Positions 43,746 to 53,677 are shown, counted from the stretch's first letter. The stretch is 64,000 nucleotides of DNA from Levyella massiliensis (GCF_000308275.2 NZ_HG529490.1:585695-649694); one strand, 5' to 3'. The notes: generated from the letters alone by a model not told the origin. Numbers and translations: made by a program.

Positions 43746-44750
43746 TTATTTCGCCAGTTCTGCGAAGTACTTGAGGGTACGGACCATGTTGCTGGTGAAG
43801 CCCATTTCATTGTCATACCAAGAGCAAGTCTTGACGATTTGCTTTCCATCAGGACCTTCCACCACGTTGGTGAGTGTAGCATCGAAAATGGAAGGTACGG
43901 GAACGCCGATAATATCGGAGCTGACAATTTCATCTTCGTTGTAACGGAACCACTCCGCCTCGCGTTCTTTCATAGCCGCATTCACTTCGTCCACGGTCAC
44001 TTTCTTGTTAAGCACGGAATAGAGCTCCACGATGGAACCGGTGATGACCGGTACGCGAAGGGCGCTACCATCGATACGTCCGCTCAATGCCGGAATAACC
44101 TTACCGATAGCCTTAGCGGCACCCGTTGTAGCCGGAATCGTGTTCGCAGCGCCGGCACGGCTCTTACGTCCGCCCGGAGCATCCTGCATGCGCTGTGTTG
44201 AGGTATAGCCGTGAATCGTGGACATAATGGAGTGATCCACGCCAAAGGCTTCATTCAAAGCATTCACCATCGGCGCAAGGCAGTTCGTGGTGCAGGAGGC
44301 AGCAGAAACAATGCGATCTTCATCTTCCAAGCTCTTATGGTTAACGCCATAAACAATCATCTTGACGCCTTCCCCTTTAGCCGGAGCGGAAATCAAAACA
44401 CGCTTTGCGCCGGCATCCAGATGAGCCTGTGATTTTTCTTTCGAGGTATAGAATCCGGTGCACTCCAGAACGAAGTCCACGCCCAATTCTTTCCATGGCA
44501 AATCTGCCGCATTCTTTTCAGCGTAGCAACGAATCTCGTGCCCTTCAACGATCAGACTGTCTCCTTTTAAAGAAACCTCATACGGGAAAGCTCCCTGTGC
44601 CGTATCGTATTTTAATAAATACAGAAGATCTTTGTTATCGGTCAGGTCATTGATTGCGACCACTTCCAATTCCGGGGCATTGCGCAACATTTCACGCAAA
44701 GCAAGACGTCCGATGCGTCCAAAACCGTTAATAGCAACTTTTGTAGCCAT
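43746..44750 (-). CDS. gap: Glyceraldehyde-3-phosphate dehydrogenase, type I
   Basis: Oxidises glyceraldehyde 3-phosphate with NAD+ and phosphate. About 334 residues: [16 protein letters not shown] (NAD fold), the catalytic cysteine in [63 protein letters not shown] and [18 protein letters not shown]. The ATG at 44750 lies behind AGGAGG; six upstream codons are rejected. First gene of the lower glycolysis cluster, with a promoter predicted at 44819-44847. Confidence 0.97.
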   Translation of the reverse strand: MATKVAINGFGRIGRLALREMLRNAPELEVVAINDLTDNKDLLYLLKYDTAQGAFPYEVSLKGDSLIVEGHEIRCYAEKNAADLPWKELGVDFVLECTGFYTSKEKSQAHLDAGAKRVLISAPAKGEGVKMIVYGVNHKSLEDEDRIVSAASCTTNCLAPMVNALNEAFGVDHSIMSTIHGYTSTQRMQDAPGGRKSRAGAANTIPATTGAAKAIGKVIPALSGRIDGSALRVPVITGSIVELYSVLNKKVTVDEVNAAMKEREAEWFRYNEDEIVSSDIIGVPVPSIFDATLTNVVEGPDGKQIVKTCSWYDNEMGFTSNMVRTLKYFAELAK

Positions 44751-44818
44751 GTTTCCTCCTGTTCTCACCCACCGGGGCGGGTATGACGAGCCAACTATTC
44801 GTTTACTACCCTATTTTA

Positions 44819-44847
44819 TTGTATTTAGTACATAACCGTCGGGTAAG
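44819..44847 (-). promoter_or_regulatory. Candidate promoter of gap
   Basis: TTACCC (44847-44842), a 17-base spacer and TACAAT (44824-44819) on the minus strand, with a second -10-like TAAAAT just after. The -35 is poor; position between prsA and gap makes a promoter likely. Confidence 0.4.
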
Positions 44848-44849
44848 GG

Positions 44850-45827
44850 TCAGTTTTTCTCAGCGTTGCTTTCTGCCGGAGCAGCCGATTCTTGGTTCGA
44901 AGCCTGTGCGGACTCCTGCGCAGAGCCTTTTGCCGAATCCTGTGTGGACGCTTGCGAAGCAGATTCTCCTTCAATCTTGACATCCGCATCTTGTACCAGC
45001 TTCTGCAGGTATGCGGTGTACTTCTCTCCGTTGAGCTTTTCGATAATCTGATCCTTCAGAGCTTCCACCGTATCATTGCGCTTTTGGACCTGAATGATAT
45101 GGTAACCGAACTGTGTTTTCACCGGGTTACCGATTTCGCCAACCTTCTGTTCCAGGATAGCTTTTTTGAATTCATTCACAAATTTCGAAGGGCTGGTCGA
45201 GCCCAAACTGCCGCCGTTTTCCGCCGAACCTTTATCTAAAGATACTGCTTTGGCAACATCCTCGAACTTCTCACCCTTTGCCAAACGCTCCTTGACTTTC
45301 TTTGCCTCATCTTCTGTCTTAACCAGAATATGGCGGGCTTCCACCGTGACCAAAGCGTCTTTGTTCTTATCGAAATACTGCTTAATCTCCGCATCAGAAG
45401 GCTTATGCTGTTCATTATAAAGAGCCTTGTGCTTGCGAGAGATGGTCTCGAAACGAAGGCTTTCCTTCAGTTGCTCATCCGTAACGCCCAGTTGTTTTAA
45501 CGTATTGCTGTAGTTAGCTGCTCCGCCGTATGCCTTCACCGCTTTATCGTATTCCACAGCAAAGTCCTTATCGGTCAGTTCGATTTTATTCTTCTTCAGA
45601 TCCTGCAGCATGACCTGTTCTTGGATCAAGGATTCGCGAATGGTCGAGGGCAGACGATACTGTGCCGCGATCATGCTCTTATAAAGATCCAACTGCGATT
45701 CGTACTTGGCTTTTGGAATTTTATCGCCGTTAACGGTAGCATAAGTTGCTCCCGAGCCGGATCCGCATCCTGCCAATAACAACATTCCAGCCAAAGCCAA
45801 ACTTACGAATTTTTTACCGATTTTCAT
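44850..45827 (-). CDS. prsA: PrsA-like foldase lipoprotein (peptidyl-prolyl isomerase)
   Basis: A 325-residue extracytoplasmic lipoprotein that helps secreted proteins fold. Signal peptide with lipobox LLAGC (Cys21), a SurA-N-like chaperone region, a parvulin domain from about residue 165 (VEARHILVKTEDEAKKVKER, then FEDVAKAVSLDKGSAENGGS and FGYHIIQVQKR), and a low-complexity Ser/Gln/Ala tail of about 40 residues (QASTQDSAKGSAQESAQAS) that may span the cell wall. AGGGAGG precedes the ATG at 45827, which overlaps the mfd stop by four bases; prsA downstream of mfd is a known Bacillota order. Confidence 0.93.
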   Translation of the reverse strand: MKIGKKFVSLALAGMLLLAGCGSGSGATYATVNGDKIPKAKYESQLDLYKSMIAAQYRLPSTIRESLIQEQVMLQDLKKNKIELTDKDFAVEYDKAVKAYGGAANYSNTLKQLGVTDEQLKESLRFETISRKHKALYNEQHKPSDAEIKQYFDKNKDALVTVEARHILVKTEDEAKKVKERLAKGEKFEDVAKAVSLDKGSAENGGSLGSTSPSKFVNEFKKAILEQKVGEIGNPVKTQFGYHIIQVQKRNDTVEALKDQIIEKLNGEKYTAYLQKLVQDADVKIEGESASQASTQDSAKGSAQESAQASNQESAAPAESNAEKN

Positions 45828-48800
45828 TCCTTTTCCTCCCTGTTTTTCAGTTGCGTCATGAGTTGCAACAAACGTTTCGTATCCTTCAGTTTATGGGGTG
45901 AAACCGCAATCTTAAAACGCGGTTCCTTTTGAAAATCAAAAGTCAGCGGTCCGCTGTATCCCTCCGAAATCGCCTTCAGTTGCTCCACAGAAAATTGTTC
46001 GAATTTTTCATAACGCAATTCAATGGCTTCCTTCGTCTCCTTGATGCGCGAAAATCCCAAATCGCTCGCCCATCGTTTGATCAGAGCAATGTCCAACAGA
46101 TTTTCCACGCTCTCCGGTGGATCGCCGAAGCGGTCCAGGAGCTCCTCTACAATTTTACTGTATTCCTCTTCATTTTCAATGGAAGCGATTTGACGATACA
46201 TCATGATCTTGTCAGAACTTTGAGGGATGTATTCGTCAGGAATGAAGGCACTCACCTTCACATCCACGTTAATATCCCCTGCATGCACAGTCTTGGCCTC
46301 GCCTTTGGCGCGAGAGACGGCTTCTTCTAACATACGCACATAGAGTTCATACCCGATGGATTCAATATGTCCGGACTGACTCTCGCCCAAGAGATTGCCG
46401 GCACCGCGCAGTTCCAAATCGCGCATGGCAATCTTGTAGCCTGAACCGAATTCGGTAAAATCACGTATTGCCTTCAAACGCTTCTCGGAGATTTCGGATA
46501 ACACCTTGGAACGATCGTAGGTGAAATAGGCATAACTCTGACGGTCGGAACGCCCGATACGGCCTTTGAGCTGATAGAGCTGCGAAAGGCCCATGCGATC
46601 CGCCTGCTCAACGATGAGCGTATTTACATTGGCAATATCCATCCCCGTTTCAATAATCGTTGTAGCCAGCAGAATATCCGCCTCGCCTGAAACAAATTGT
46701 TCCATTACGTTCTCGAGTTCACGAATGCTCATCTGCCCGTGCGCTACCACAATTCTTGCTTCCGGTACTAAGGCCTGCAAACGTTCATAAGCAAAATGGA
46801 TATCGTGCACCCGATTGTGCACAACGTAGACCTGTCCGTTGCGATCGAGCTCGCGCCGTATCGCATCGCGCAAAACAACCGGATCCGTCTCCATCACATA
46901 GGAAATGGTCGGATAGCGTTCCTCCGGCGGCTCCTCCAATAAGCTCATATCACGAATCCCTGTCAATGAAAGCTGCAACGTGCGCGGGATAGGCGTGGCA
47001 GACAACGTCAGAACATCTACATTTTCTTTGATCTTCTTCATCTTCTCTTTGTCTTTCACGCCGAAGCGCTGTTCCTCATCCACAATGAGAAGACCCAGAT
47101 CTTTGAATTGGATGTCCTTGGACAGCAGACGATGCGTGCCCACAACAATATCTACGCTACCCTGCCGAATCTGTTTGACGACGGCTTTTTGCTTCTCCGC
47201 ACTTTTAAAGCGCGATAAAAATTCAATGCGCATCGGGTAGGACAGGAAGCGATCCATCATCGTCTGATAATGCTGTTGCACCAAAATCGTCGTCGGCGCC
47301 AGAAATGCCACCTGTTTGCCGTCCATGACGGCTTTAAACGCCGCACGTAACGCTACCTCCGTCTTACCATAGCCGACATCGCCGCAGAGCAAACGATCCA
47401 TCGGTTTGGAACTCTCCATATCCGCTTTGATTTCTTCCGCCGCACGCAGCTGCGACGGCGTTTCTTCATACAGAAAGGATTCTTCAAATTCTTGCTGCCA
47501 AGGCGAATCCGCAGCAAACGCATGTCCTTTCACTTTGGAACGTTTGGCATAGAGTTCCAATAAATCCTCCGCAATGGCATCCACCGCTTTGCGCGCTTTT
47601 TCCTTGGAGCGTTTCCATTCCGAACCACCCAGCGATGAAATCCGCGGCTTGGGCCCGCCACTGCCGATATATTTCGTGACCAGATCCATTTCATCGGTCG
47701 GCACATAAAGAGCATCCGCCCCTTTGTAACTGATCTTGATGAAATCCTTTTTGAGACCGTCATATTCAATGGTTTCCGTCCCCAGAAATTCACCGATGCC
47801 GTATATTTCATGCACGACATAGTCTCCCGGCGCCAGATCCTGATAATTGAGCAGATCACTCTTGCGACGGGGACGCCGCACGGCCTTGCGTTTCTTTTCT
47901 TTTCCGAATATTTCGGTGCGCGAAATAATATGAAGATTGCCGTCCGGTAATAGAAAACCGTGCCCAAGTGACAACGACGAAAGAAGAATTTCCCCGTCCT
48001 TTATATCCTTGAAACGGGTACGTGGCGTTTCGTTCGTAAAGAGAATATCGGACGCCAAAAGCCGCTCTGCAAGAGCCTCTTTTCCGCTGCCCACCGCCAA
48101 TACAATCTTCTTTTTTTGTTTCTGCGACCAGTGGAGCGCATCCGTAAACTCGCTCCAGCGATTATTAAAGTTTTCCGCCTCCATACTGCGAATCTGCAGC
48201 AAGGCATCCGGCGTGAATTCGCGCACGCTTTTTAGAATCTGCGTCAGATTCACTAATGCATAGGCGCCAAGGGCTTCGTATACATCGGTTATGGTGAGAC
48301 GATGTGACAGATGTGCTTTTAAGATTTCCGACTGCTCTGCCAGCGTCGTATAGGTATCCAAGGCTAAGGCATCGCGCCGCTTTTCCGTCTCTAAAATACG
48401 CGAAATATCGTCAAGAACGATTACCGCATCATCTGGCAGATAATCCATGAGTCCCGCCGTCGAGTCATCATTAAGATATGCCTCCGCCAAATCCGGATTG
48501 GAAACGTGATTGTTCGTTTCCAATTCATCCATCAGGTGATAAAACTTATCCAAGTTGGGATGCAGATGATGCTTTTTAGCAACGGCTTCCGCTTGCTTTA
48601 AATCAACGCGCATGCGCGAGAGAACATCTTTACAGTCCGCATCCGTGAATAATAAATTTTCTGCCGGGGTCAACAGGATCTTTTCATGCGGATCCACCGA
48701 ACGCTGTGTCTCCACCTCAAACGAATGAATGCGTTCAATATCCGTATCAAAAAATTCAATGCGATACGGCAGTTTTGATGCAGGCGGGAAAACGTCCAGA

Positions 48801-49336
48801 ATATCGCCACGAACGGAAAATTCACCGGCATGTTCCACCGAAGTCGTGCGCACATAGCGCATGGCTACGAGTTTACGAATCACTTCTTCTTCTGAAACCG
48901 AGGTGTCCACGGCCAGCGTTACAACCGACTCTGCATAGCGACGCGGCGGAACAATGCGCCTTTTCAGAGCGGAAAGGGTCGTTGACACGACCATTGTGCC
49001 ACCGGCATAGACTTCCTGTAACACAGAAAGACGTTGCCTGGACACCGGCGAAATCGTCGAATCCGTTTTGAAAAATTGCAGCTCTTCTTCAGGATAGGTA
49101 TAGGCTCGTGCAACACCCGCATTCTGCAACTCTTCCGTGAATGCGCGCGCCTTTACGGCAGATTCGGACACGACAAAAACAGGACACTCGCGTTGCGCCG
49201 CAAGGGCGGCAACAAAGGGTCCTGTACTTTCCGGCACCAATCCGTGCAGATGGATGCGGCGTTTTCCCCCGTCCAGTTCATGCAGTAGACGAGTAAAACG
49301 CGGTTCAAGAAGAAACAGTTCGTCGGTTTTTGTCAT
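45824..49336 (-). CDS. mfd: Transcription-repair coupling factor
   Basis: Mfd removes stalled RNA polymerase from damaged DNA and recruits UvrA. At 1170 residues it is full length: an N-terminal UvrB-like region with degenerate ATPase motifs (about 1-400), the CarD-type RNA polymerase interaction domain (GDYVVHEIYGIGEFLGTETI), the RecG-like translocase with Walker A GDVGYGKTEVALRAAF, DEEQ box VDEEQRFGV, SATPIPRTL, and motif VI GRIGRSDRQSYAYF, and the C-terminal TRCF domain (VDVKVSAFIPDEYIP). It overlaps pth and prsA by four bases each, so the three are translated together. Confidence 0.97.
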   Translation of the reverse strand: MTKTDELFLLEPRFTRLLHELDGGKRRIHLHGLVPESTGPFVAALAAQRECPVFVVSESAVKARAFTEELQNAGVARAYTYPEEELQFFKTDSTISPVSRQRLSVLQEVYAGGTMVVSTTLSALKRRIVPPRRYAESVVTLAVDTSVSEEEVIRKLVAMRYVRTTSVEHAGEFSVRGDILDVFPPASKLPYRIEFFDTDIERIHSFEVETQRSVDPHEKILLTPAENLLFTDADCKDVLSRMRVDLKQAEAVAKKHHLHPNLDKFYHLMDELETNNHVSNPDLAEAYLNDDSTAGLMDYLPDDAVIVLDDISRILETEKRRDALALDTYTTLAEQSEILKAHLSHRLTITDVYEALGAYALVNLTQILKSVREFTPDALLQIRSMEAENFNNRWSEFTDALHWSQKQKKKIVLAVGSGKEALAERLLASDILFTNETPRTRFKDIKDGEILLSSLSLGHGFLLPDGNLHIISRTEIFGKEKKRKAVRRPRRKSDLLNYQDLAPGDYVVHEIYGIGEFLGTETIEYDGLKKDFIKISYKGADALYVPTDEMDLVTKYIGSGGPKPRISSLGGSEWKRSKEKARKAVDAIAEDLLELYAKRSKVKGHAFAADSPWQQEFEESFLYEETPSQLRAAEEIKADMESSKPMDRLLCGDVGYGKTEVALRAAFKAVMDGKQVAFLAPTTILVQQHYQTMMDRFLSYPMRIEFLSRFKSAEKQKAVVKQIRQGSVDIVVGTHRLLSKDIQFKDLGLLIVDEEQRFGVKDKEKMKKIKENVDVLTLSATPIPRTLQLSLTGIRDMSLLEEPPEERYPTISYVMETDPVVLRDAIRRELDRNGQVYVVHNRVHDIHFAYERLQALVPEARIVVAHGQMSIRELENVMEQFVSGEADILLATTIIETGMDIANVNTLIVEQADRMGLSQLYQLKGRIGRSDRQSYAYFTYDRSKVLSEISEKRLKAIRDFTEFGSGYKIAMRDLELRGAGNLLGESQSGHIESIGYELYVRMLEEAVSRAKGEAKTVHAGDINVDVKVSAFIPDEYIPQSSDKIMMYRQIASIENEEEYSKIVEELLDRFGDPPESVENLLDIALIKRWASDLGFSRIKETKEAIELRYEKFEQFSVEQLKAISEGYSGPLTFDFQKEPRFKIAVSPHKLKDTKRLLQLMTQLKNREEKE

Positions 49337-50019
49337 GAATCTCCACAGCGCTTTGCTTTTTTACGAAAGGCATCCTGCTTGGCTCGTTCACGGTCCAAAG
49401 CACGAATCCGTTCGCTTTCTTCTTCACTGCGCTCCAGTAGGGAGGGTGCCTTCCAGCCGTTCCAGGTGTTCATGGCATCACGAACCCCCTTCTCCAAAAT
49501 TTCCTCCACGGCCTCTGTGGCGGCATCCAATTCCTCATCGATGGTCGTTTGTTCCTCTTCCGTAAAATGAGAGAGCACAAAATCAGCCAAATCCCAAGAA
49601 GCCGGCCGATGTCCGGTCGCAATCTTAACGCGAATAAAATTGCTGCTGCTAAGCTCTTGCACCACCGAGCGCAATCCGTTATGCGTGCCGGCCGATCCCT
49701 TTTCCCGCACGCGCACAGTACCCAGATGAATATCGATATCATCCACAACAATAATGACATCCTGGGGATCGATTTTGAAAAAATCCACCGCCTGTCGCAC
49801 GGCTTTACCGGATAAATTCATAAAGGTTTGCGGCTTCATAAGCACAACCTTATCGCCAGCTACTCGCCCTTCACCGACCAAGGCATCCCATTTCAGCTGC
49901 TCAATGGCAATATTCCACCGCCTTGCCAAGCGGTCCATCACGGCAAAGCCCACGTTATGACGCGTACCGTCATAACGTGCGCCCGGATTGCCGAGACCGA
50001 TAATCAGCTTCGTGCTCAT
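49333..50019 (-). CDS. pth: Peptidyl-tRNA hydrolase with charged C-terminal extension
   Basis: Recycles peptidyl-tRNAs released from ribosomes. Catalytic residues are present: IGLGNPGARYDGTRHNVGF (Asn and His), KPQTFMNLSG, VVDDIDI (Asp) and GSAGTHNGLRSV. The body ends near residue 185, as in the usual 185-195 residue enzyme. About 40 further residues follow, rich in Arg, Glu and Lys (ERSEEESERIRALDRERAK), likely helical and possibly RNA-binding. The start at 50019 overlaps the prs stop (ATGA), with only a weak ribosome site, so translation is probably coupled. Confidence 0.95.
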   Translation of the reverse strand: MSTKLIIGLGNPGARYDGTRHNVGFAVMDRLARRWNIAIEQLKWDALVGEGRVAGDKVVLMKPQTFMNLSGKAVRQAVDFFKIDPQDVIIVVDDIDIHLGTVRVREKGSAGTHNGLRSVVQELSSSNFIRVKIATGHRPASWDLADFVLSHFTEEEQTTIDEELDAATEAVEEILEKGVRDAMNTWNGWKAPSLLERSEEESERIRALDRERAKQDAFRKKAKRCGDS

Positions 50020-50969
50020 CGCGTAAACATCCCGCTGACGGATTTGAACGAATACACGCGGCGAATGGCTTCCGCAAGCAAGGGGGCGATGGAGATAATT
50101 TCGATCTTATGGTTCATCTTGGCTTCGTCCACCTTTACAGTATTGGTAACAACACATTTTTTGACAGAGGACTGCAGGATCTTATCCGTTGCATTGCCCG
50201 AGAAAATCGCATGAGATGCGGTGATATACACATCCTTGGCACCACGTTTGGTTAAATAATCCGCGGCGTTTGTGATCGTACCGGCAGTATCGATGATGTC
50301 GTCAATGATAATGCAGTTCTTGCCTTCCACATTACCAATGATGTCCACGACTTCCGACACATTGGCTTCCGGACGATGCTTTTCAATGATGGCGATGGGC
50401 AAATTCAACAGATGAGAGAAGGCACGCGCACGCGTTACACCACCCAAGTCCGGAGAAACCACCATCCAATCAGAAGGATTGTCCTTGACCAGAGGCTCAA
50501 AATAGTCGGCCAGTAAACTGCCGCCTTGGAAATGATCCACAGGAATGTCAAAATAGCCCTGAATTTGGCCGGCATGCAGATCCACGGTAATTACACGATC
50601 CACGCCTGCGGTGGCCAGAAGGTCCGCTACCAATTTAGCGGTAATCGGTTCACGGCCGCTGGTCTTACGATCTTGGCGGGCATAACCGTAATAGGGCATG
50701 ACTAAATTGATATGGCTGACCGAAGCACGCTTAAAGGCATCGGTGCAGATCAAAGCTTCCATCAGGTGATCATTCACCGGTTCGGAGGTCGGCTGAATCA
50801 GAAAAACATCATAACCGCGAACGGTCTCGTTGATCTTGACGTTAATCTCTCCGTCCGCAAAATGGCCGACTTTCATGTCGCCCAGCGGCAGTCCCAGTTC
50901 TTTACAAATGGCTTCTGCCAGCGGAAGGTTGGCGTTTCCAGAAAAAACCTTCATTCCTACACGTTCCAT
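50016..50969 (-). CDS. prs: Ribose-phosphate pyrophosphokinase
   Basis: Makes PRPP from ribose 5-phosphate and ATP for nucleotide, histidine and tryptophan synthesis. 317 residues: FADGEINVKINETVRG, YGYARQDRKTSGREPITAKL (ATP-binding flag region), DLHAGQIQGYFDIPVDH and the PRPP loop CIIIDDIIDTAGTI. Length and motifs are those of class I enzymes. AGGGGG lies before the ATG at 50969; a second in-frame ATG five codons later could also be used. It sits between the GlmU-like gene and pth, the canonical Bacillota order (without ctc). Confidence 0.96.
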   Translation of the reverse strand: MERVGMKVFSGNANLPLAEAICKELGLPLGDMKVGHFADGEINVKINETVRGYDVFLIQPTSEPVNDHLMEALICTDAFKRASVSHINLVMPYYGYARQDRKTSGREPITAKLVADLLATAGVDRVITVDLHAGQIQGYFDIPVDHFQGGSLLADYFEPLVKDNPSDWMVVSPDLGGVTRARAFSHLLNLPIAIIEKHRPEANVSEVVDIIGNVEGKNCIIIDDIIDTAGTITNAADYLTKRGAKDVYITASHAIFSGNATDKILQSSVKKCVVTNTVKVDEAKMNHKIEIISIAPLLAEAIRRVYSFKSVSGMFTR

Positions 50970-51022
50970 AGATCCCCCTTTGATCCTTTCTTCCTTTTCG
51001 ACACAGTGCGTGCCTTTGACGC

Positions 51023-52147
51023 TTACAATAAACCCTTGGCTTTACGCTTAGCAACATAGCCGGGAATACTTTTCTGTTCCGCTCGCTCCACAGCCAGCGC
51101 GCCTTGCTCTACTTTTTTCGTAATGGTGGATCCCGCTGCCACAAAGGCCTCGTCTTCCAATTCCACCGGTGCCACCAGATTGGCATTGGAGCCGAGGAAG
51201 GCATGATCGCCTACTACCGTGTGATGCTTGTTCTTGCCGTCATAATTGCAGAAAATGACGCCACAGGATATGTTCACATCCTTCCCGACATCGGCATCGC
51301 CGATATACGCCAGATGGCCTGCCTTGGTCCCTTCGCCCAAGGTCGCCTTCTTTACCTCCACAAAATTACCAATGTGCACGTGGGGGCCAATCACCGCATG
51401 TGGACGCAAATGGGAGTAAGGACCGATATTGGAACCCTCCTCCATGACGGATTCTTCGATGACGGAAGAACGCACCGTAACCTGATCGCCCAGCGTGGAG
51501 TCGGAGATGTCGGAGCGATCCGTAATCAAACAGCCGCTGCCGATTTTAGTTTCGCCCATAATGCGCACATTGCCTTGAATCCAGGTGCCCGCACCGATCA
51601 CAACTTCCGGCGCAATTCGCGTCAACGTCGGTTCATCAATGCGTACGCCTTTTTCCATCCAATCATAGCAGATATTTTGTGCCAAACTCCTTTCTGCCAA
51701 TTGCACTAACAGATAGGAGTCCACTACGGGCACATCTAGGAACAATTCATCCACTACCGGATCCGCTTCTTCCGGTTGAACCATATCCGTCCAGGCGTCA
51801 AAAAAGGTGTCAAAATCCGCATCGCCCAGTTCTTTTAAAGAAGCCAGCTCGCTTTCGCGTACCTTAACGATGCCCGGCGTGCCCTGATAATCCGCCAAGA
51901 TAAGCTGGTCAGAGCTGTAGAATCGATATAATACATCCTCATCCAACCCACAGCAGGCTTCATTGATGACCAAAAGGTCCCCCTGACACACGTCAAGTCC
52001 GCCCGGAAGGATTGTCCAGGACGGACCTGATAAGGCTTTCTTCACATAATCCACGACGGGATGCCCTAATAACAACGCATTCGTCTCTTCCTGCCGAGCG
52101 CGAAGCGTGTTCAAAAAGGGTGACGATAAAATAATTACAGATGGCAT
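51023..52147 (-). CDS. GlmU-like protein: intact acetyltransferase half, degenerate uridylyltransferase half
   Basis: 374 residues. The C-terminal half is a left-handed beta-helix closely matching the GlmU acetyltransferase: SHLRPHAVIGPHVHIGNFVE, GTKAGHLAYIGDADVG (catalytic His), CNYDGKNKHHTVVG, GSNANLVAPVELEDEAFVAA. The N-terminal half should contain the nucleotidyltransferase loop LAAG-GTRM, but reads IILSSPFLNTLRARQEET and shows none of its motifs; it is also shorter than the usual 230 residues. This protein probably acetylates glucosamine 1-phosphate or a similar sugar but cannot make UDP-GlcNAc alone. The position before prs is that of glmU in Bacillota. The ATG at 52147 follows GAGGAGAG. 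Confidence 0.8.
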   Translation of the reverse strand: MPSVIILSSPFLNTLRARQEETNALLLGHPVVDYVKKALSGPSWTILPGGLDVCQGDLLVINEACCGLDEDVLYRFYSSDQLILADYQGTPGIVKVRESELASLKELGDADFDTFFDAWTDMVQPEEADPVVDELFLDVPVVDSYLLVQLAERSLAQNICYDWMEKGVRIDEPTLTRIAPEVVIGAGTWIQGNVRIMGETKIGSGCLITDRSDISDSTLGDQVTVRSSVIEESVMEEGSNIGPYSHLRPHAVIGPHVHIGNFVEVKKATLGEGTKAGHLAYIGDADVGKDVNISCGVIFCNYDGKNKHHTVVGDHAFLGSNANLVAPVELEDEAFVAAGSTITKKVEQGALAVERAEQKSIPGYVAKRKAKGLL

Positions 52148-52182
52148 ATTCTCTCCTCATCAATACCAATCAAATCAAAATT

Positions 52183-52211
52183 ATTATACACAAACCGTTA
52201 ACAGAAACCAA
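52183..52211 (-). promoter_or_regulatory. Promoter of the GlmU-like/prs/pth/mfd/prsA operon
   Basis: TTGGTT (52211-52206), a 17-base spacer and a perfect TATAAT (52188-52183) on the minus strand, 35 bases before the start codon. Confidence 0.75.
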
Positions 52212-52245
52212 CAGGGCAGGAACTTCACTAGCGCCCGTGACAGTA

Positions 52246-52254
52246 TGGTATAAT
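52246..52254 (+). promoter_or_regulatory. Extended -10 promoter of murC
   Basis: TGG followed by a perfect TATAAT at 52249-52254, without a clear -35, about 28 bases before the murC start. It diverges from the GlmU-like promoter about 35 bases away. Confidence 0.65.
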
Positions 52255-52282
52255 ACTAATTTGAGTAATAAGAGGAGGGAAA

Positions 52283-53677
52283 ATGTTTCAGTTTAGTTTG
52301 AATCCATCGGACATGAAAAAAGTCCATTTCATCGGTATTGGCGGTGTCAGCATGTCTGGTATTGCGGAATTGTTGCACGATACAGGCTATCAGGTAACCG
52401 GTTCCGATGTTCGTGATAATAAATATGTTAAGCATTTGGAATCGGTGGGAATTCCGGTAACGATCGGCCAGTCGGCTGAAAACATAAAGGATCAGGAGCT
52501 TTTTGTGTATACGGATGCCATCCTCCCCACCAATCCGGAATTGCAGGCGGCCATCGCTACCAGAAAGCCGTGTGTCACGCGCGGCCAATTTTTAGGCGCT
52601 CTGATGCAGAATTTTCCAGCGTCCATTGCCGTTTCCGGCTCTCACGGAAAATCCACCACTACTTCCATGATTTCCGATATTCTGATTCGCACGGATGAAA
52701 AGCCCACCATACTCTTGGGAGGCACCCTGGACGATATCGGCGGTAATGTATTGTCGGGAAAAGGCCCCTTCTTCCTCGCGGAGGCCTGTGAATACAAGGG
52801 CAATATACGCTATTACTATCCGCAGGTTGCCATCGTTCTTAATTTGGATGAGGACCACCTGGATTACTATAAGGATTTGGACGACATCGTAAAGGCGTTT
52901 GAACGCTATATGCAAAATATTCGTCCGAACGGCTATGCCATCATCAATGCGGATGATCCCAATTCGAAAACCTTGGCGTCTCATGTAAAAGGAAAAGCCA
53001 TTACGTTCGGCGTAAATAACAGCGATGCGGACTATAATGCCACTGACGTTACTTTTGATCCATACGGTCACCCCTCTTTTACCCTGCATTTCCCGGATCA
53101 GAGCGAACAGCGTTTTTCACTTGGCATCATCGGGCGTTTCAATATTTATAATGCCATGGCAGCGATCATCGCATGCGATATTACGCATGTGGATCGTCGC
53201 ATCATTAAACAAGGTATTGAAGAATATCGTCCCCTCCACCGTCGCATGGAATACGTTGGCGATTTTCAAGGGGCACGCGTATTAACGGACTATGGACATC
53301 ATCCCGTGGAAATCCGGGCCACCTTGGAGGCCTTGGCAGAACATAAGATGAAAAAACTGTGGTGCGTCTTCCAACCGTATACTATCTCGCGTACGAAAAC
53401 CTTGATGGATGAATTTGCGAAAGCCTTTCATCATGCGGATGAGACGGTGATTACGGCCATTCAGGTGGCGCGAGAGATTGATACCGGTGAAGTGAAGAGC
53501 GAACAGCTCGTCGAACGTGTCAATCAAAACGGGGATCATGCGGTCTGCCGTCAGACCTTTGAGGATGTCCTCCATTATTTGGATGGAAAAGTGCAGCCTG
53601 GCGATATTATCCTAACCACCGGCTGCGGCAATGTCGATGAATTGGCGGAGCTTCTTGTCACATCTGAAAAGAAATAA
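52283..53677 (+). CDS. murC: UDP-N-acetylmuramate--L-alanine ligase
   Basis: Adds the first amino acid of the peptidoglycan stem to UDP-MurNAc using ATP. 464 residues in three domains: the N-terminal Rossmann fold with HFIGIGGVSMSGIAELLHD, the central ATP domain with P-loop SGSHGKSTTTSMI and NLDEDHLDYY, and the C-terminal domain with LTDYGHHPVEIRATLEAL and FQPYTISRT. AGGAGGG lies before the ATG at 52283; a later in-frame ATG (residue 11) is further from it. It is transcribed away from the GlmU-like gene and ends at a strong terminator. Confidence 0.96.
   Translation: MFQFSLNPSDMKKVHFIGIGGVSMSGIAELLHDTGYQVTGSDVRDNKYVKHLESVGIPVTIGQSAENIKDQELFVYTDAILPTNPELQAAIATRKPCVTRGQFLGALMQNFPASIAVSGSHGKSTTTSMISDILIRTDEKPTILLGGTLDDIGGNVLSGKGPFFLAEACEYKGNIRYYYPQVAIVLNLDEDHLDYYKDLDDIVKAFERYMQNIRPNGYAIINADDPNSKTLASHVKGKAITFGVNNSDADYNATDVTFDPYGHPSFTLHFPDQSEQRFSLGIIGRFNIYNAMAAIIACDITHVDRRIIKQGIEEYRPLHRRMEYVGDFQGARVLTDYGHHPVEIRATLEALAEHKMKKLWCVFQPYTISRTKTLMDEFAKAFHHADETVITAIQVAREIDTGEVKSEQLVERVNQNGDHAVCRQTFEDVLHYLDGKVQPGDIILTTGCGNVDELAELLVTSEKK

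Noticed and set aside
45929-49565. Several plus-strand open frames across mfd and pth
   Set aside because: All are mirror frames of strongly conserved minus-strand genes and their translations lack protein-like patterns.
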